From the NCBI RefSeq assembly GCF_002735905.1, contig NZ_PEBD01000004.1, positions 1,054,001-1,118,000 on the forward strand: a stretch of DNA of 64,000 bases, in the 5' to 3' direction. The position numbers were made by a program, and so were the translations under genes. Source of the stretch: Williamsia muralis (GTDB taxonomy: Bacteria > Actinomycetota > Actinomycetes > Mycobacteriales > Mycobacteriaceae). The first letter of the stretch is position 1, and each line of letters starts with the position of its first letter. The notes below the pieces were generated by a model. It saw only the letters and a list, made by a program, of their open reading frames with translations. It made no database searches and had not been told where the DNA came from. Positions 26,870 to 38,399 of this stretch are shown piece after piece.

Positions 26870-29800
26870 GTGACTGGGCCCTCTGCTGCATTTTTCACGG
26901 GACAGCTGTCGGGTTTGGCGCAGATCGCGGCGTCGGACGTGGCCATGACCGGAGTGGTGGCCCAACTGGGAGCCCCGGAATCGGAGCTGGTGGGCCCACC
27001 CGCCGTCCGGCCGTTCCTGATCTCGGCAATGGCCGCGGCCTCCCCGGATCCCGTGCTCGTCGTCGCGGCAACCGGACGCGAAGCCGATGAGCTCACGGCC
27101 CAACTCCGGGACATGATCGGCAAGAGGGTCAGCAACTTCCCGTCGTGGGAGACGCTGCCACACGAGCGGTTGTCCCCGTCGGCGGACACCGTCGGCCAGC
27201 GGCTGCGAGTGCTGCATCGCCTTCGGCATCCCGAGGACAGCAGCTACGGCCCACCGTTGAGCGTGGTGGTCACCACCGTGCGTTCGCTGGTGCAGCCGAT
27301 GGCCCCGGGACTCGGCGACCTCGACGCGATCACCCTGCGTGAGGGAGCGGAGGTCGACTTCGACGCACTGATCGAGAAATTGGTCGAACTCGCCTATGCC
27401 CGCGTCGACATGGTCGGCAAACGAGGCGAGTTCGCGGTACGCGGCGGCATCTTGGACGTGTTCCCGACCACCACCGATTACCCGGTGCGCGTGGAGTTCT
27501 GGGGCGACGAGATCACCGAGCAGCGGGCCTTCTCGGTTGCCGACCAGCGCAGTCAGCCCGAGGTGGACATGAAGGTCGTGCACATCCATCCTTGCCGGGA
27601 GCTGCTGCTGACCACCGGGGTCCGGACTCGTGCGGCAGAGCTGGCAGGAGAGATAGCCGGGACCGGCAACGATGTCGAGCGTAGTTCGACCGGTCCGCTG
27701 GTGGAGATGCTCACCAAGCTCTCCGACGGGATCGCGACCGAGGGCATGGAAGCGCTGATCCCCGCACTTGTCCCAGGACAGATGCAACTGCTCACCGAGG
27801 TGATGCCGGCGGGCACGCACGTGCTGGTCCTGGATCCCGAGAAGGTTCGTACCCGCGCCTCGGATCTCGCCCGCACCGGCGCCGAGTTCCTCGAGGCGTC
27901 GTGGACTGCTGCCGGTGGCGGGGCCGACGCCCCGATCGACCTGGGAGGCATCCTGCACCTGGAGGCCAGCGCATACCGGTCACTCGGCGAGGTCCACACG
28001 CAAACCGTCGAGGCCGAACGGCCGTGGTGGACGTTGAGTCCGATGGGGATGGGCACCGAAATCGCGGTCACGCCCGGGCCCGCACCGCGCGGAGACCGAG
28101 ACGAACTCACCAAAACCTTTGCCTCCCTCCGTCTTCACATCGGCGCCGGGAATCGCGCTGCCGTGGTCGCGGCCGGCGCCGGAACAGCCGAGCGCCTGGT
28201 GGAACGACTGGGCGAGGCCGAGGTGGCGGCGCGGCTGGCAGAACCCGGCTCCGTTCCCGAGCCCGGCGTGGTGTCGGTGCTCCGAGGCGCGCTGACCTCG
28301 GGACTGGTACTGCCCGATGCGGGCCTGGTGGTCGCCACCGAAGCCGACCTCACCGGAGCGCGGGTGACCGGCGCCCAGGACGGGCGGCGACTTCCGGCCA
28401 AGCGACGCAACCAGGTCGACCCGCTGGCGTTGAACGCCGGCGACATGGTGGTGCACGATCAGCACGGCATCGGCAAGTTCGTCGAGATGATCGAGCGTAC
28501 GATCGGCGGCGCGCGCCGCGAATACCTGGTCATCGAATACGCACCGAGCAAGCGTGGTCATCCCGGTGACAGACTCTTCGTCCCGATGGACTCGCTCGAT
28601 CAGCTGTCGCGGTACGTCGGCGGTGAGGCGCCCTCGCTCTCGAAGCTCGGTGGGTCGGACTGGCAGAACACCAAACGCAAGGCGCGCAAGGCTGTTCGCG
28701 AGATCGCCGGCGAACTGGTGCAGCTGTATGCGGCCCGGCACGCCGCGCCCGGATACGCGTTTGCACCAGACACCCCGTGGCAGCGTGAGATGGAAGATGC
28801 CTTCGGGTTCACCGAGACCATCGATCAGCTCACCGTGATCGGCGAGGTCAAAGGCGACATGGAGCGGCCAGTCCCGATGGACCGTGTGGTGGTCGGCGAT
28901 GTGGGCTACGGCAAGACCGAGATCGCCGTCCGCGCGGCGTTCAAGGCTGTGCAGAGTGGCAAGCAGGTTGCGGTGCTGGTGCCCACAACCATTCTCGCGC
29001 AACAGCATCTGCAGACTTTCACCGAACGCATGTCCGGGTTCCCGGTCACCGTGGCCGGCCTGTCCCGTTTCACCGACACCCGCGAATCACGCAAGGTCAC
29101 CGACGGTCTCGCCGACGGGAGCATCGACATCGTGGTCGGCACCCACCGACTGTTGGCCTCTGGTGTTCGGTGGAAGGACCTCGGCCTGGTCGTGGTCGAC
29201 GAAGAGCAGCGCTTCGGCGTCGAGCACAAGGAGCACATCAAGGCCCTGCGTACACACGTGGACGTGCTGACCATGTCCGCCACGCCGATTCCGCGAACGC
29301 TGGAGATGTCGATGGCCGGTATCCGCGAGATGTCGACCATCCTGACCCCGCCCGAGGAACGGCACCCGGTTCTCACGTATGTCGGCGCCTATCAGGCGAA
29401 GCAGGTCGCGGCCGCGATCCGGCGTGAGTTGCTGCGTGATGGTCAGGTGTTCTACGTGCACAACCGGGTGAGCACCATCGACAAGACCGCGGCGTCCATC
29501 AAGGAGATGGTGCCAGAGGCCAGGGTCGTGGTGGCACACGGCCAGATGGGCGAGGACCTTCTCGAGCGCACGGTCACGGGTTTCTGGGACCGCGAATACG
29601 ACGTCCTGGTGTGTACCACCATCATCGAGACCGGTCTCGACATCTCGAATGCGAACACCCTCATCGTCGACCGCGCGGAAGTGCTCGGACTGTCGCAGCT
29701 ACACCAGTTGCGTGGCCGCGTCGGTCGCAGCCGCGAACGCGGTTACGCGTATTTCCTGTACAACGGCGACAAGCCGCTCACCGAGACTGCCTACGAGCGG

Positions 29801-30528
29801 TTGTCGACCATCGCGCAGAACAACGAATTGGGCGCCGGCATGGCCGTCGCCCTCAAGGACCTCGAGTTGCGTGGCGCCGGAAACGTTTTGGGTGCCGAAC
29901 AGTCCGGCCACGTCGCGGGGGTCGGGTTCGACCTCTACGTGCGACTCGTCGGCGAGGCGGTGGAGGCCTATCGGGCGGCCGCGGACGGCCGGCCGATCGC
30001 GACCGAAGAAGACCGCGAGGTGCGGATCGATCTGCCGGTGGACGCGCACATCCCGGTCGATTACGTCGATTCGGACCGGTTGCGCCTGGAGGCGTACCGC
30101 AAGTTCGCCGCCGCGGACTCTGCCGAGGAGATCGGTGGGGTGGTGGACGAACTGGTCGACCGTTACGGTCCGTTGCCCGAAGAGGTCGCACGGCTGGTGT
30201 CGGTGGCCAAGTTGCGGATGCTGGCGCGCGAACTCGGGGTCAAGGAGGTGGGTGTGGCCGGCAGTCAGATCAAGATCTCGCCGCTCAAACTCATGGATTC
30301 TCAACAGGTTCGGCTCAAACGCATCTACCCGAGCGTGGTCTATCGCGCGGCCACCGGTGTGGTCGGTCTGCCCATCCCACGTACCGGCGGAATCGGCAGC
30401 GACCGAGTCCGCGACGTCGAATTGGTGCAGGTGGTCGCCGACCTGCTGCTGGTTGTCGACGGTCGTACCCCGGGCTCGGTCAACATGCGTGCGGCCGTTC
30501 CCGCAGCCGCCGGCACGGCAGGTGGCCC

Positions 30529-30532
<4 letters not shown>
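26870..30532 (+). CDS. mfd: Transcription-repair coupling factor Mfd
   Basis: 1220-residue ATP-dependent DNA translocase that removes stalled RNA polymerase and recruits UvrA. The UvrB-homology region comes first, then the CarD-like RNA polymerase interaction domain near [12 protein letters not shown]. The helicase motor has G-D-V-G-Y-G-K-T-E (about residue 677), V-V-D-E-E-Q-R-F and the later Q-L-R-G-R-V-G-R, and a TRCF C-terminal domain follows. TAAACT (26858-26863) six bases before GTG 26870 suggests a leaderless mRNA. The stop overlaps mazG (GTGA), as in the mycobacterial order. Confidence 0.97.
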
Positions 30533-31172
<640 letters not shown>

Positions 31173-31179
<7 letters not shown>

Positions 31180-31237
31180 TGTGCCCTTTTGGCGAGCATT
31201 TCTGCAGGTGACGTCCGCCAAAACCGCACATCATCGG
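31173..31237 (+). repeat. 65-bp imperfect palindromic element, copy 1
   Basis: The outer arms CCGATGATGTGC and GCACATCATCGG are perfect complements. After a CC/CC mismatch the inner arms TTTTGGCG and CGCCAAAA are also perfect, leaving a 21-base loop. It fills the convergent gap between mazG and efeB, includes the mazG stop codon, and could act as a two-way terminator although no T-run follows. It is homologous to the element at 39895-39959. Confidence 0.85.
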
Positions 31238-31247
31238 AGTGGTCGGG

Positions 31248-32594
31248 CTATTCGAAGAGGTGCTGACCCCAATATTCGCCCTCGCCGATGCCGGGTGGGC
31301 AGGCGAACAGTGCGCTGCCGGTGTGCATCAGATACTCCATCATCGCGTCCTTGGTGGAGAGCGCACGCTGCATGGGGACGAACTGCTTGTGCGCGTCGCG
31401 GCAGTAGGCGATGAAGAACAGGCCGGCGTCGAGGTGTCCGAAGCCGTCTGAACCGTCGGTGAAGTTGTAGCCGCGGCGCAGGATTCGCACGCCGTTCAAG
31501 TTGTTCGGATGTGCCAGGCGCACATGGGCATTGCGGGCGATGAGCGGGCCGCTGCCGTCGCCGATCGCAAAATCCGGATCGTCGAACTCGTCTACTTTGC
31601 CCAGAGGGGCACCGTTGCCCTTGAAGCGGCCGACGATCTGTTCCTGCTCCAGGAGCATCGCCCGGTCCCACGGCTCGATGTCCATCCGGATGCGCCGGGC
31701 CACCAGGTACGACCCTCCGGTCATCCACTGTGCGCCGGCGGGGTTGTCGCTCTCGGCCACCCAGACGTGCTCGTCGAGGGCCTTGGTGTCGGTGGCCTTG
31801 ATGTTGGCTGTTCCATCCTTGAAGCCGAACATGTTCCGCGGCGTCGCCTGGGATGTGGTGGTCGACGACGTGCGGCCGAAACCGAGTTGCGACCATCGCA
31901 CACTCACCACGCCGAACCCCATCCGTGCCAGGTTCCGGATTGCGTGCACCGCGACCTGTGGATCGTTCGAGCAGGCCTGCACGGCGATGTCACCGAAGCT
32001 GCGGGTGCGCTCGATGGCATCTGCGACAAACGGTGGGAGGTCAACCAGCGCAGCGGGTTTGCGGTCGGCGATGCCGAACCGGTCCACCCCGGCGGGATTG
32101 GATGCGCTCGGCCCGAACAGCCCTGGCCCGAAGCCGATGGTGAGCGTCAGCGATGCGGCGGACAGGCCGATGGCCTCGCCGGTGTCGGCTGGGGGCGTGT
32201 AGTCGCCCATGTCGAGGGCACCGCCTTCGACGGTGTCGAGACCGCGGGTCATCCGCTCGGCCGCGGCGGTCCAGCGTCGCAGCATGTCCACCAGCTCTTC
32301 TCGGGAGTCGGTGATCACGTCGAACGAGGCGAAGTGCAGGCGGTCCTGGGCCTCGGTGATGATGCCCGCCTGCCGCTCGCCGTAGAACGGGACGATGTGG
32401 GCGTTGGCGTCGGCCTGCGACTCGGCTGCGGTGGACCGTCCCACCGCAGCGCCGCCGACGGCCGCAGCTGCGACCGCACCCACGCCGGCAGCACCCAGCA
32501 CCACCCGGCGGGTCACGCCGGAATGGTGTCGGGGCTGCTCGGACGGGGCGTCGGCCGGCTTGTCGGCGGCCCGCTTGTCGTCGGGTTCGTCCAC
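31248..32594 (-). CDS. efeB: EfeB/DyP-type peroxidase, Tat-exported
   Basis: 448-residue heme dye-decolorising peroxidase of the EfeB type. A twin-arginine signal (V-T-R-R-V-V-L-G then an Ala/Gly-rich core) predicts Tat export with heme bound. The distal motif G-F-K-D-G-T (GxxDG) is intact. In Efe systems it oxidises Fe(II) to help ferric transfer, or extracts iron from heme in some proposals. The GTG start overlaps the efeO stop by one base (TAGTG). Last gene of the efeUOB operon. Confidence 0.93.
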   Translation of the reverse strand: MDEPDDKRAADKPADAPSEQPRHHSGVTRRVVLGAAGVGAVAAAAVGGAAVGRSTAAESQADANAHIVPFYGERQAGIITEAQDRLHFASFDVITDSREELVDMLRRWTAAAERMTRGLDTVEGGALDMGDYTPPADTGEAIGLSAASLTLTIGFGPGLFGPSASNPAGVDRFGIADRKPAALVDLPPFVADAIERTRSFGDIAVQACSNDPQVAVHAIRNLARMGFGVVSVRWSQLGFGRTSSTTTSQATPRNMFGFKDGTANIKATDTKALDEHVWVAESDNPAGAQWMTGGSYLVARRIRMDIEPWDRAMLLEQEQIVGRFKGNGAPLGKVDEFDDPDFAIGDGSGPLIARNAHVRLAHPNNLNGVRILRRGYNFTDGSDGFGHLDAGLFFIAYCRDAHKQFVPMQRALSTKDAMMEYLMHTGSALFACPPGIGEGEYWGQHLFE

Positions 32595-33814
32595 TACTGA
32601 CCCATCACGAGCCCCGGAACCAGGCTCAGGCTCTGCGACAGCGCATCGATCTGGTCGGAGAACGCCTTGCGTGCTTCTTCGGGCACCTGGTCGTACGACT
32701 TGTATCCGTCACCTTCGCGGTACTGCTCCACGGACTGCCGGACGGTGGCGAACTGTGCCGTGATCTTGTTCATCAGTTCGGGATTCTTGGCGGCGATGAT
32801 GGGCTGCATCGCAGCGATGAGCGTCTCGGAACCATCGACGTTGGCTGCGAAATCCCACAGGTCGGTATGGCTGTAACGATCTTCCTCGCCACCGACCTTC
32901 GTGGCCGCGACCTCATCGATGAGCGCCTGCGGACCCTTGACGAAAGAGCCTGTCTCGAAGGTGAAGTCGGGCTTGTCGACCTCGGTCTTGAGCTCGTTCA
33001 CGTTGGCCAGCAGTTCGTCCGCGGCCTTGTCTGCCTCGGTCTTGTTGTCTGTCTTCTGGGCGTTGTCGAAGTCGGCCTGGGTCACATCACCGGGGTTCTC
33101 GCCCACATCGGACTGCTGCGGCGGCCACAGGAAACGCTCGAGACGGTGGAAACCGGTGAACGGCTGGGCGCCGTCTTCGGTGTCATCCCACCGCATGTCG
33201 ATTGCGGGGTCGAGGTCGGGGAACGATTCGGCAACCGGTTCGATCCGCTCATAGAACGTGCGGGTGAGGCCGAACTGCGACTTCGCGGCCTCCAGATCAC
33301 CGGACTTCACGGCCTCGACGAAGGTGGCGGTCTGCGCGGCGAATCCGTTGACCTGCCCACGTACGTAGTCGAGGTAGCTGGCCTTGGCCTGTTCGACGTC
33401 GGCCGGGGCCTTGGCCTTCTCTTTCGCCTCCCCGGTGACCTCGAGTTGCTTGCGGATTCCGGTGCCCACCATGCCCGGTTTGCATGCCGTCTCGTACGTG
33501 CCGGGTTCGACGATCTCGACCGTCAGCTTGCCGGTCAGACCGGGACCGATGTTCTCGACCTCGCCGAGCACCCGATTGTTGTTGCCGTACACGTAGAACT
33601 CGGTGATCTTGTTGCCGTTGTTCGTCACGTTGAACGACACGTCGCCGGTCTGGGCGTCGGTGGCCGCGAGGTCGCAGCTCTCATCGGTGGAGGTCACCGC
33701 GATGTCACCTTCGGACGGCTCCGACTTGTCGGTGCATGCCGCGAGGAACACGGGGCCGGCGACCGCCGCGCACATGAGTGCGACGACTTTCGTGGCTCGG
33801 GTGGGATTCTTCAA
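32594..33814 (-). CDS. efeO: EfeO iron-uptake lipoprotein (cupredoxin plus M75 peptidase domains)
   Basis: 406-residue periplasmic component of the EfeUOB iron importer. The lipobox is F-L-A-A-C. An N-terminal cupredoxin-like domain (about 45-130) precedes the helical imelysin/M75 domain, which carries the metal motif HxxE in G-F-H-R-L-E-R-F. TTG 33814 is chosen because it gives a normal lipoprotein signal and has AAAGG ten bases upstream; the frame runs further upstream into the efeU region but without a signal-like start. It lies 44 bases after efeU on the same strand. Confidence 0.9.
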   Translation of the reverse strand: MKNPTRATKVVALMCAAVAGPVFLAACTDKSEPSEGDIAVTSTDESCDLAATDAQTGDVSFNVTNNGNKITEFYVYGNNNRVLGEVENIGPGLTGKLTVEIVEPGTYETACKPGMVGTGIRKQLEVTGEAKEKAKAPADVEQAKASYLDYVRGQVNGFAAQTATFVEAVKSGDLEAAKSQFGLTRTFYERIEPVAESFPDLDPAIDMRWDDTEDGAQPFTGFHRLERFLWPPQQSDVGENPGDVTQADFDNAQKTDNKTEADKAADELLANVNELKTEVDKPDFTFETGSFVKGPQALIDEVAATKVGGEEDRYSHTDLWDFAANVDGSETLIAAMQPIIAAKNPELMNKITAQFATVRQSVEQYREGDGYKSYDQVPEEARKAFSDQIDALSQSLSLVPGLVMGQ

Positions 33815-33858
33815 GGGGGTGCTGCCTTTCTTGGGTGGCGCGAGGGGCCGGGCGTCGA

Positions 33859-34752
33859 TCAGACGGTGGCCGAGGTGGGGGTCGGTGCGGGGGGAGTCGC
33901 GGCATTCTTGCGTCTTGTCGGCCACAGGAACGCGGTCATGACGATGACGAGGTAGGCCGCCCAGCCGACCACCTGGAGCACGGTGGGATCGGGCCGGAAG
34001 TTGAAGATGCCGGCCAGAACTGTGCCGTACCAGGACGTCTGGTCGTAGTGGTCGGTGATGTCGAAGGCGATGTTCGACAAACCCGGGATCCAGTTGACGG
34101 TCTGCAGTGCACGGATCGCGTAGGCGAGCATCCCGGCGGCCACGAACACCAGGAACGCGCCGGTATAGGTGAAGAACTTCTGGAAGTTGATCCGGACGGT
34201 GCCCTGATACAGGAGGACGGTCAGCGCCACCGCCCCGAGAACGCCGATGATCAGACCGATCAGTGGCCAGTTGCTTCCCGATGTGTTCTCCGCGTACCCG
34301 ACCATCAGGAGGGCGGTCTCGACGCCCTCGCGACCGACGGCCAGGAACGACAGCAGGACAACGGCGCCGGCCCCTACTTCGAGGGCCCGGGTCATCGACT
34401 GCCTGAGTTCACCGGAGATCGACGCCGCGGCCTTCTTCATCCACAGCACCATGAACGTCACGATGACCACTGCGGCCAGTGACGTCACTCCTGCGATCGC
34501 TTCAGCGGTGAGTCCGGTAAGGGTGGAGGTGCCGTAGTGGATGGCCGCGAAGATGATCAGCACCATGGCGACCGCGGCGCCCACCCCGAGCCACACCCAT
34601 TTCAGGGCGTCGCGGCGGTCGGACCTCACGAGGAACGCGACGAGGATCATCACGACGATCCCGGCTTCGAGGCCCTCACGCAGACCGATCAGCCCACTGC
34701 CGAACAGTTGTGTCCCCACCGATGGTGCCGAGCCGGTGTCAGCCAGGTTCAC
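33859..34752 (-). CDS. efeU: EfeU ferrous/ferric iron permease (FTR1 family)
   Basis: 297-residue membrane permease with about seven helices. Both REGxE iron motifs are present: G-L-R-E-G-L-E-A-G in helix 1 and V-G-R-E-G-V-E-T-A in helix 4. FTR1 proteins pass iron oxidised at the outer face. GTG 34752 has GAGGAG upstream, and an IdeR-like box lies 25 bases further. It is first in the efeUOB operon. Confidence 0.93.
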   Translation of the reverse strand: MNLADTGSAPSVGTQLFGSGLIGLREGLEAGIVVMILVAFLVRSDRRDALKWVWLGVGAAVAMVLIIFAAIHYGTSTLTGLTAEAIAGVTSLAAVVIVTFMVLWMKKAAASISGELRQSMTRALEVGAGAVVLLSFLAVGREGVETALLMVGYAENTSGSNWPLIGLIIGVLGAVALTVLLYQGTVRINFQKFFTYTGAFLVFVAAGMLAYAIRALQTVNWIPGLSNIAFDITDHYDQTSWYGTVLAGIFNFRPDPTVLQVVGWAAYLVIVMTAFLWPTRRKNAATPPAPTPTSATV

Positions 34753-34776
34753 GGTGTGGGCTCCTCGTGCGTCAGA

Positions 34777-34795
34777 TTAGGGTCGCGTTGCCTAA
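34777..34795 (-). promoter_or_regulatory. IdeR/DtxR-type iron box upstream of efeU
   Basis: TTAGGGTCGCGTTGCCTAA, read on the minus strand as TTAGGCAACGCGACCCTAA, matches the 19-bp IdeR consensus TTAGGTTAGGCTAACCTAA at 14 positions, including both TTAGG/CCTAA ends. It lies 25 bases before the efeU start. It predicts repression of efeUOB by iron-loaded IdeR. Confidence 0.75.
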
Positions 34796-34975
34796 TTCGG
34801 CGATCGTACAGCCAGATTGCAGGAACTCCGAGCGGCTCCCGACAGTTGGTTGGCTGGAAGCACACGTCCGCCACCTGCGAATACGGACATATCGGGCATA
34901 GTGGTCGGGTCGGTTGACCGGGGCACCGGCGATTCGTTGCCATGTCGCCGGAGATGTGTCGGGCACAGTGGGTGA

Positions 34976-35794
34976 GTGACCGGTGAGCGGTTGACGAGAA
35001 CGGAAGTGAGGATCACGGTGGTGCCTTCGCGACGGCGACGACCCCAAACCGGTGTGCGGTCGACCGCCGGACGGACTGTGGCTGTCACGGCCATCGCCTC
35101 GGCGATGTTCCTGACCGCGGGCTGCCTCGATCTGCCGTCGAACTCGAAGGTCGCCATCCCGGAGGGCATACCGCCCAATCCGGGTGCGCCCGTTCCCTAC
35201 ATCGACATCAACACCCCCGGACGCACGGCAGAACTGCTGCGCGACTGGGCGACTCCCATCTCTGAACAGACCCGGATCCCGTTGGTGGCACTGGAGGCGT
35301 ACGGCAATGCCGCGGAGATCCAGCGCCAGCAACACCCCGAGTGCGGCATCACCTGGACCACTCTCGCCGGGATCGCAGGGGTCGAGAGCAAACACGGGCG
35401 CTACCGCGGAGCCGACATCGCCGCGAACGGGGACGTGTCCCCGGAGATCCGTGGTGTTCCGCTCGACGGGACGCAGGGCAACGCGACGATCAACGACACC
35501 GACGGCGGCGTGCTCGACGGTGACGACCAGCTCGACCGTGCGATGGGACCTTTCCAGTTCATCCCCACCACGTGGGAACGCTTCGGGGTCGACGCCAACG
35601 GTGATGGGCGTGCCGACATGGACAACATCGACGACGCAGCGCTGTCTGCGGCGCGCTACCTGTGTGTGTCCGGCGGTGACATGACCACTCCCGAGGGTTG
35701 GGAGAACGCGGTCAAGGTCTACAACAACTCGATGCAGTACGTACTGGATGTGCGAGACCACGCGAACGCCTACTCGGTCAACGTCGCCTACTGA
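34976..35794 (+). CDS. lpqU: LpqU lipoprotein, lytic transglycosylase family
   Basis: 272-residue (from GTG 34976) exported protein with lipobox L-T-A-G-C. A transglycosylase SLT-like domain contains the catalytic Glu in I-A-G-V-E-S-K-H-G and R-A-M-G-P-F-Q-F-I-P-T-T-W, then Y-L-C and Y-N-N-S. It is expected to cleave peptidoglycan at the cell surface. The place between mazG and eno matches Rv1022 (lpqU). The N-terminal extension before the signal helix is long, so GTG 35018 or 35021 may be the true start. D-x-N-x-D-G-x-x-D (D-A-N-G-D-G-R-A-D) resembles a calcium-binding loop. Confidence 0.88.
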   Translation: MTGERLTRTEVRITVVPSRRRRPQTGVRSTAGRTVAVTAIASAMFLTAGCLDLPSNSKVAIPEGIPPNPGAPVPYIDINTPGRTAELLRDWATPISEQTRIPLVALEAYGNAAEIQRQQHPECGITWTTLAGIAGVESKHGRYRGADIAANGDVSPEIRGVPLDGTQGNATINDTDGGVLDGDDQLDRAMGPFQFIPTTWERFGVDANGDGRADMDNIDDAALSAARYLCVSGGDMTTPEGWENAVKVYNNSMQYVLDVRDHANAYSVNVAY

Positions 35795-35911
35795 TTCCCC
35801 GCCGTCTCGATTTCCCACCTTCCCGGTCGGTGAGTCAAGTCGGTATCGCGAGGGGTTGGGCACTAGTCTTTGTAGCGATACTCGCCGCACCCGCGATGGT
35901 GCGTGCGCTGA

Positions 35912-37234
<1,323 letters not shown>

Positions 37235-37260
37235 TCGGTACCGAACGGGTTGATGGATCG

Positions 37261-37848
37261 ATGATGATGGCCGAGAGACGAAACCGGAGGCGAGGCGGCT
37301 CCGATGCGCCCCGCGGGAACCGGAGGCGGACCTCGGCCGACGTGAAGCACGGACCATCGCGCTCCGGGTCACGAGGTGCGCCCAGTCCTGGGCCCGCCCG
37401 TTCCCGGAGCGCGAATCGGCAATCCGCGGCATCGTCGACGGCGTTCCCTCGTACCGCGTCGGCACTCTCCTCGCGGTGGGAGAACATCAACCCGAAGCGG
37501 GCGGTGGTACTCGCGGCGGTTCTGAGTCTTCTGGCGCTGACCTTGGCGGTGCCCATGCGGACGTATTTCTCGCAGCAGACCGAGTTCGACGAACTCCGCG
37601 CCGGCAACGCTCAGCTGCAGGTGCAGGTGCAGGAGTACGAGGAAAAGGTGGCCGAGCAGAACGATCCGGCCTACATCGAAGCGCAGGCGCGCGAGCGTTT
37701 GCAGTTCGTGATGCCGGGGGAGAAGCCGCTGCTGATGCAGTACCCGGTTCCTCCCGAGAAGACAGAAGAAGAACGTGAAGCCGAGAGGGTGGCGGCCAAC
37801 CCTTGGTACACGACCCTGTACAACTCGATCTCGGTTCCCGAGAAGTGA
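37261..37848 (+). CDS. FtsB/DivIC-family septum formation initiator
   Basis: 195-residue bitopic membrane protein. A basic, low-complexity cytoplasmic N-terminus of about 75 residues precedes one transmembrane helix (A-V-V-L-A-A-V-L-S-L-L-A-L-T-L-A-V), and a coiled coil (residues about 100-130) and short extracytoplasmic tail follow. This is the divisome FtsB/DivIC layout (FtsQLB complex). The location directly after eno matches Rv1024. Three ATGs in tandem (37261, 37264, 37267) make the exact start ambiguous by two codons. The stop overlaps the DUF501 gene. Confidence 0.88.
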   Translation: MMMAERRNRRRGGSDAPRGNRRRTSADVKHGPSRSGSRGAPSPGPARSRSANRQSAASSTAFPRTASALSSRWENINPKRAVVLAAVLSLLALTLAVPMRTYFSQQTEFDELRAGNAQLQVQVQEYEEKVAEQNDPAYIEAQARERLQFVMPGEKPLLMQYPVPPEKTEEEREAERVAANPWYTTLYNSISVPEK

Positions 37849-38399
37849 TGGCGGAGTCCGAACAGGGGGCAGAAACGGGTTCGGCTGTCTCGCAAGAAGA
37901 TCTGGACGCCGTTGCCGAGCAGCTCGGCCGGGTGCCGCGCGGGGTGCTGGAGATCAGCTACCGCACGCCCGACGGCCGGCCCGCCGTGGTGAAGACGGCT
38001 CCGCGACTGCCCGACGGCACGCCGTTCCCCACGTTGTACTACCTCACCGACCCGCGGCTCACAGCCGAGGCCAGCCGCCAGGAGTCGGCCGGGGTGATGC
38101 GTGACATGACCACGCGTCTCGCCGACGACCCGGCGTTGGCCGAGCACTACCGGCGAGCGCACGAGTCCTATCTCGCCGAGCGTGATGCCATCGAACCGCT
38201 CGGCACAGACTTCACCGGCGGCGGGATGCCGCAGCGCGTCAAATGTCTGCATGTCCTCATCGCGCACTCGCTCGCGAAGGGTCCGGGGGTGAACCCTCTC
38301 GGCGACGAGGCGGTCTCCCTTGCCGCAGACGCCGGCCTGCGAGGCACCGCGGTACCGGAGGATTGGCCGCGGACGCCGGCAGGGGACATCCCGAAATGA
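37848..38399 (+). CDS. DUF501 family protein
   Basis: 183-residue soluble protein with conserved DUF501 segments. R-V-P-R-G-V and P-F-P-T-L-Y-Y-L-T-D-P are followed by the cysteine/histidine-containing G-M-P-Q-R-V-K-C-L-H-V-L-I-A-H-S-L-A and G-V-N-P-L-G-D-E-A. The function is unknown. It is always found between a DivIC-like gene and ppx in this bacterial group (Rv1025). ATG 37848 overlaps the preceding TGA by one base and its own TGA overlaps the ppx ATG. Confidence 0.88.
   Translation: MAESEQGAETGSAVSQEDLDAVAEQLGRVPRGVLEISYRTPDGRPAVVKTAPRLPDGTPFPTLYYLTDPRLTAEASRQESAGVMRDMTTRLADDPALAEHYRRAHESYLAERDAIEPLGTDFTGGGMPQRVKCLHVLIAHSLAKGPGVNPLGDEAVSLAADAGLRGTAVPEDWPRTPAGDIPK

Noticed and set aside
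31180-31247. Simple Rho-independent terminator between mazG and efeB
   Set aside because: The hairpin is strong, but no T-run follows on either side, and a homologous 65-bp element exists elsewhere, so it is listed as a repeat element instead.
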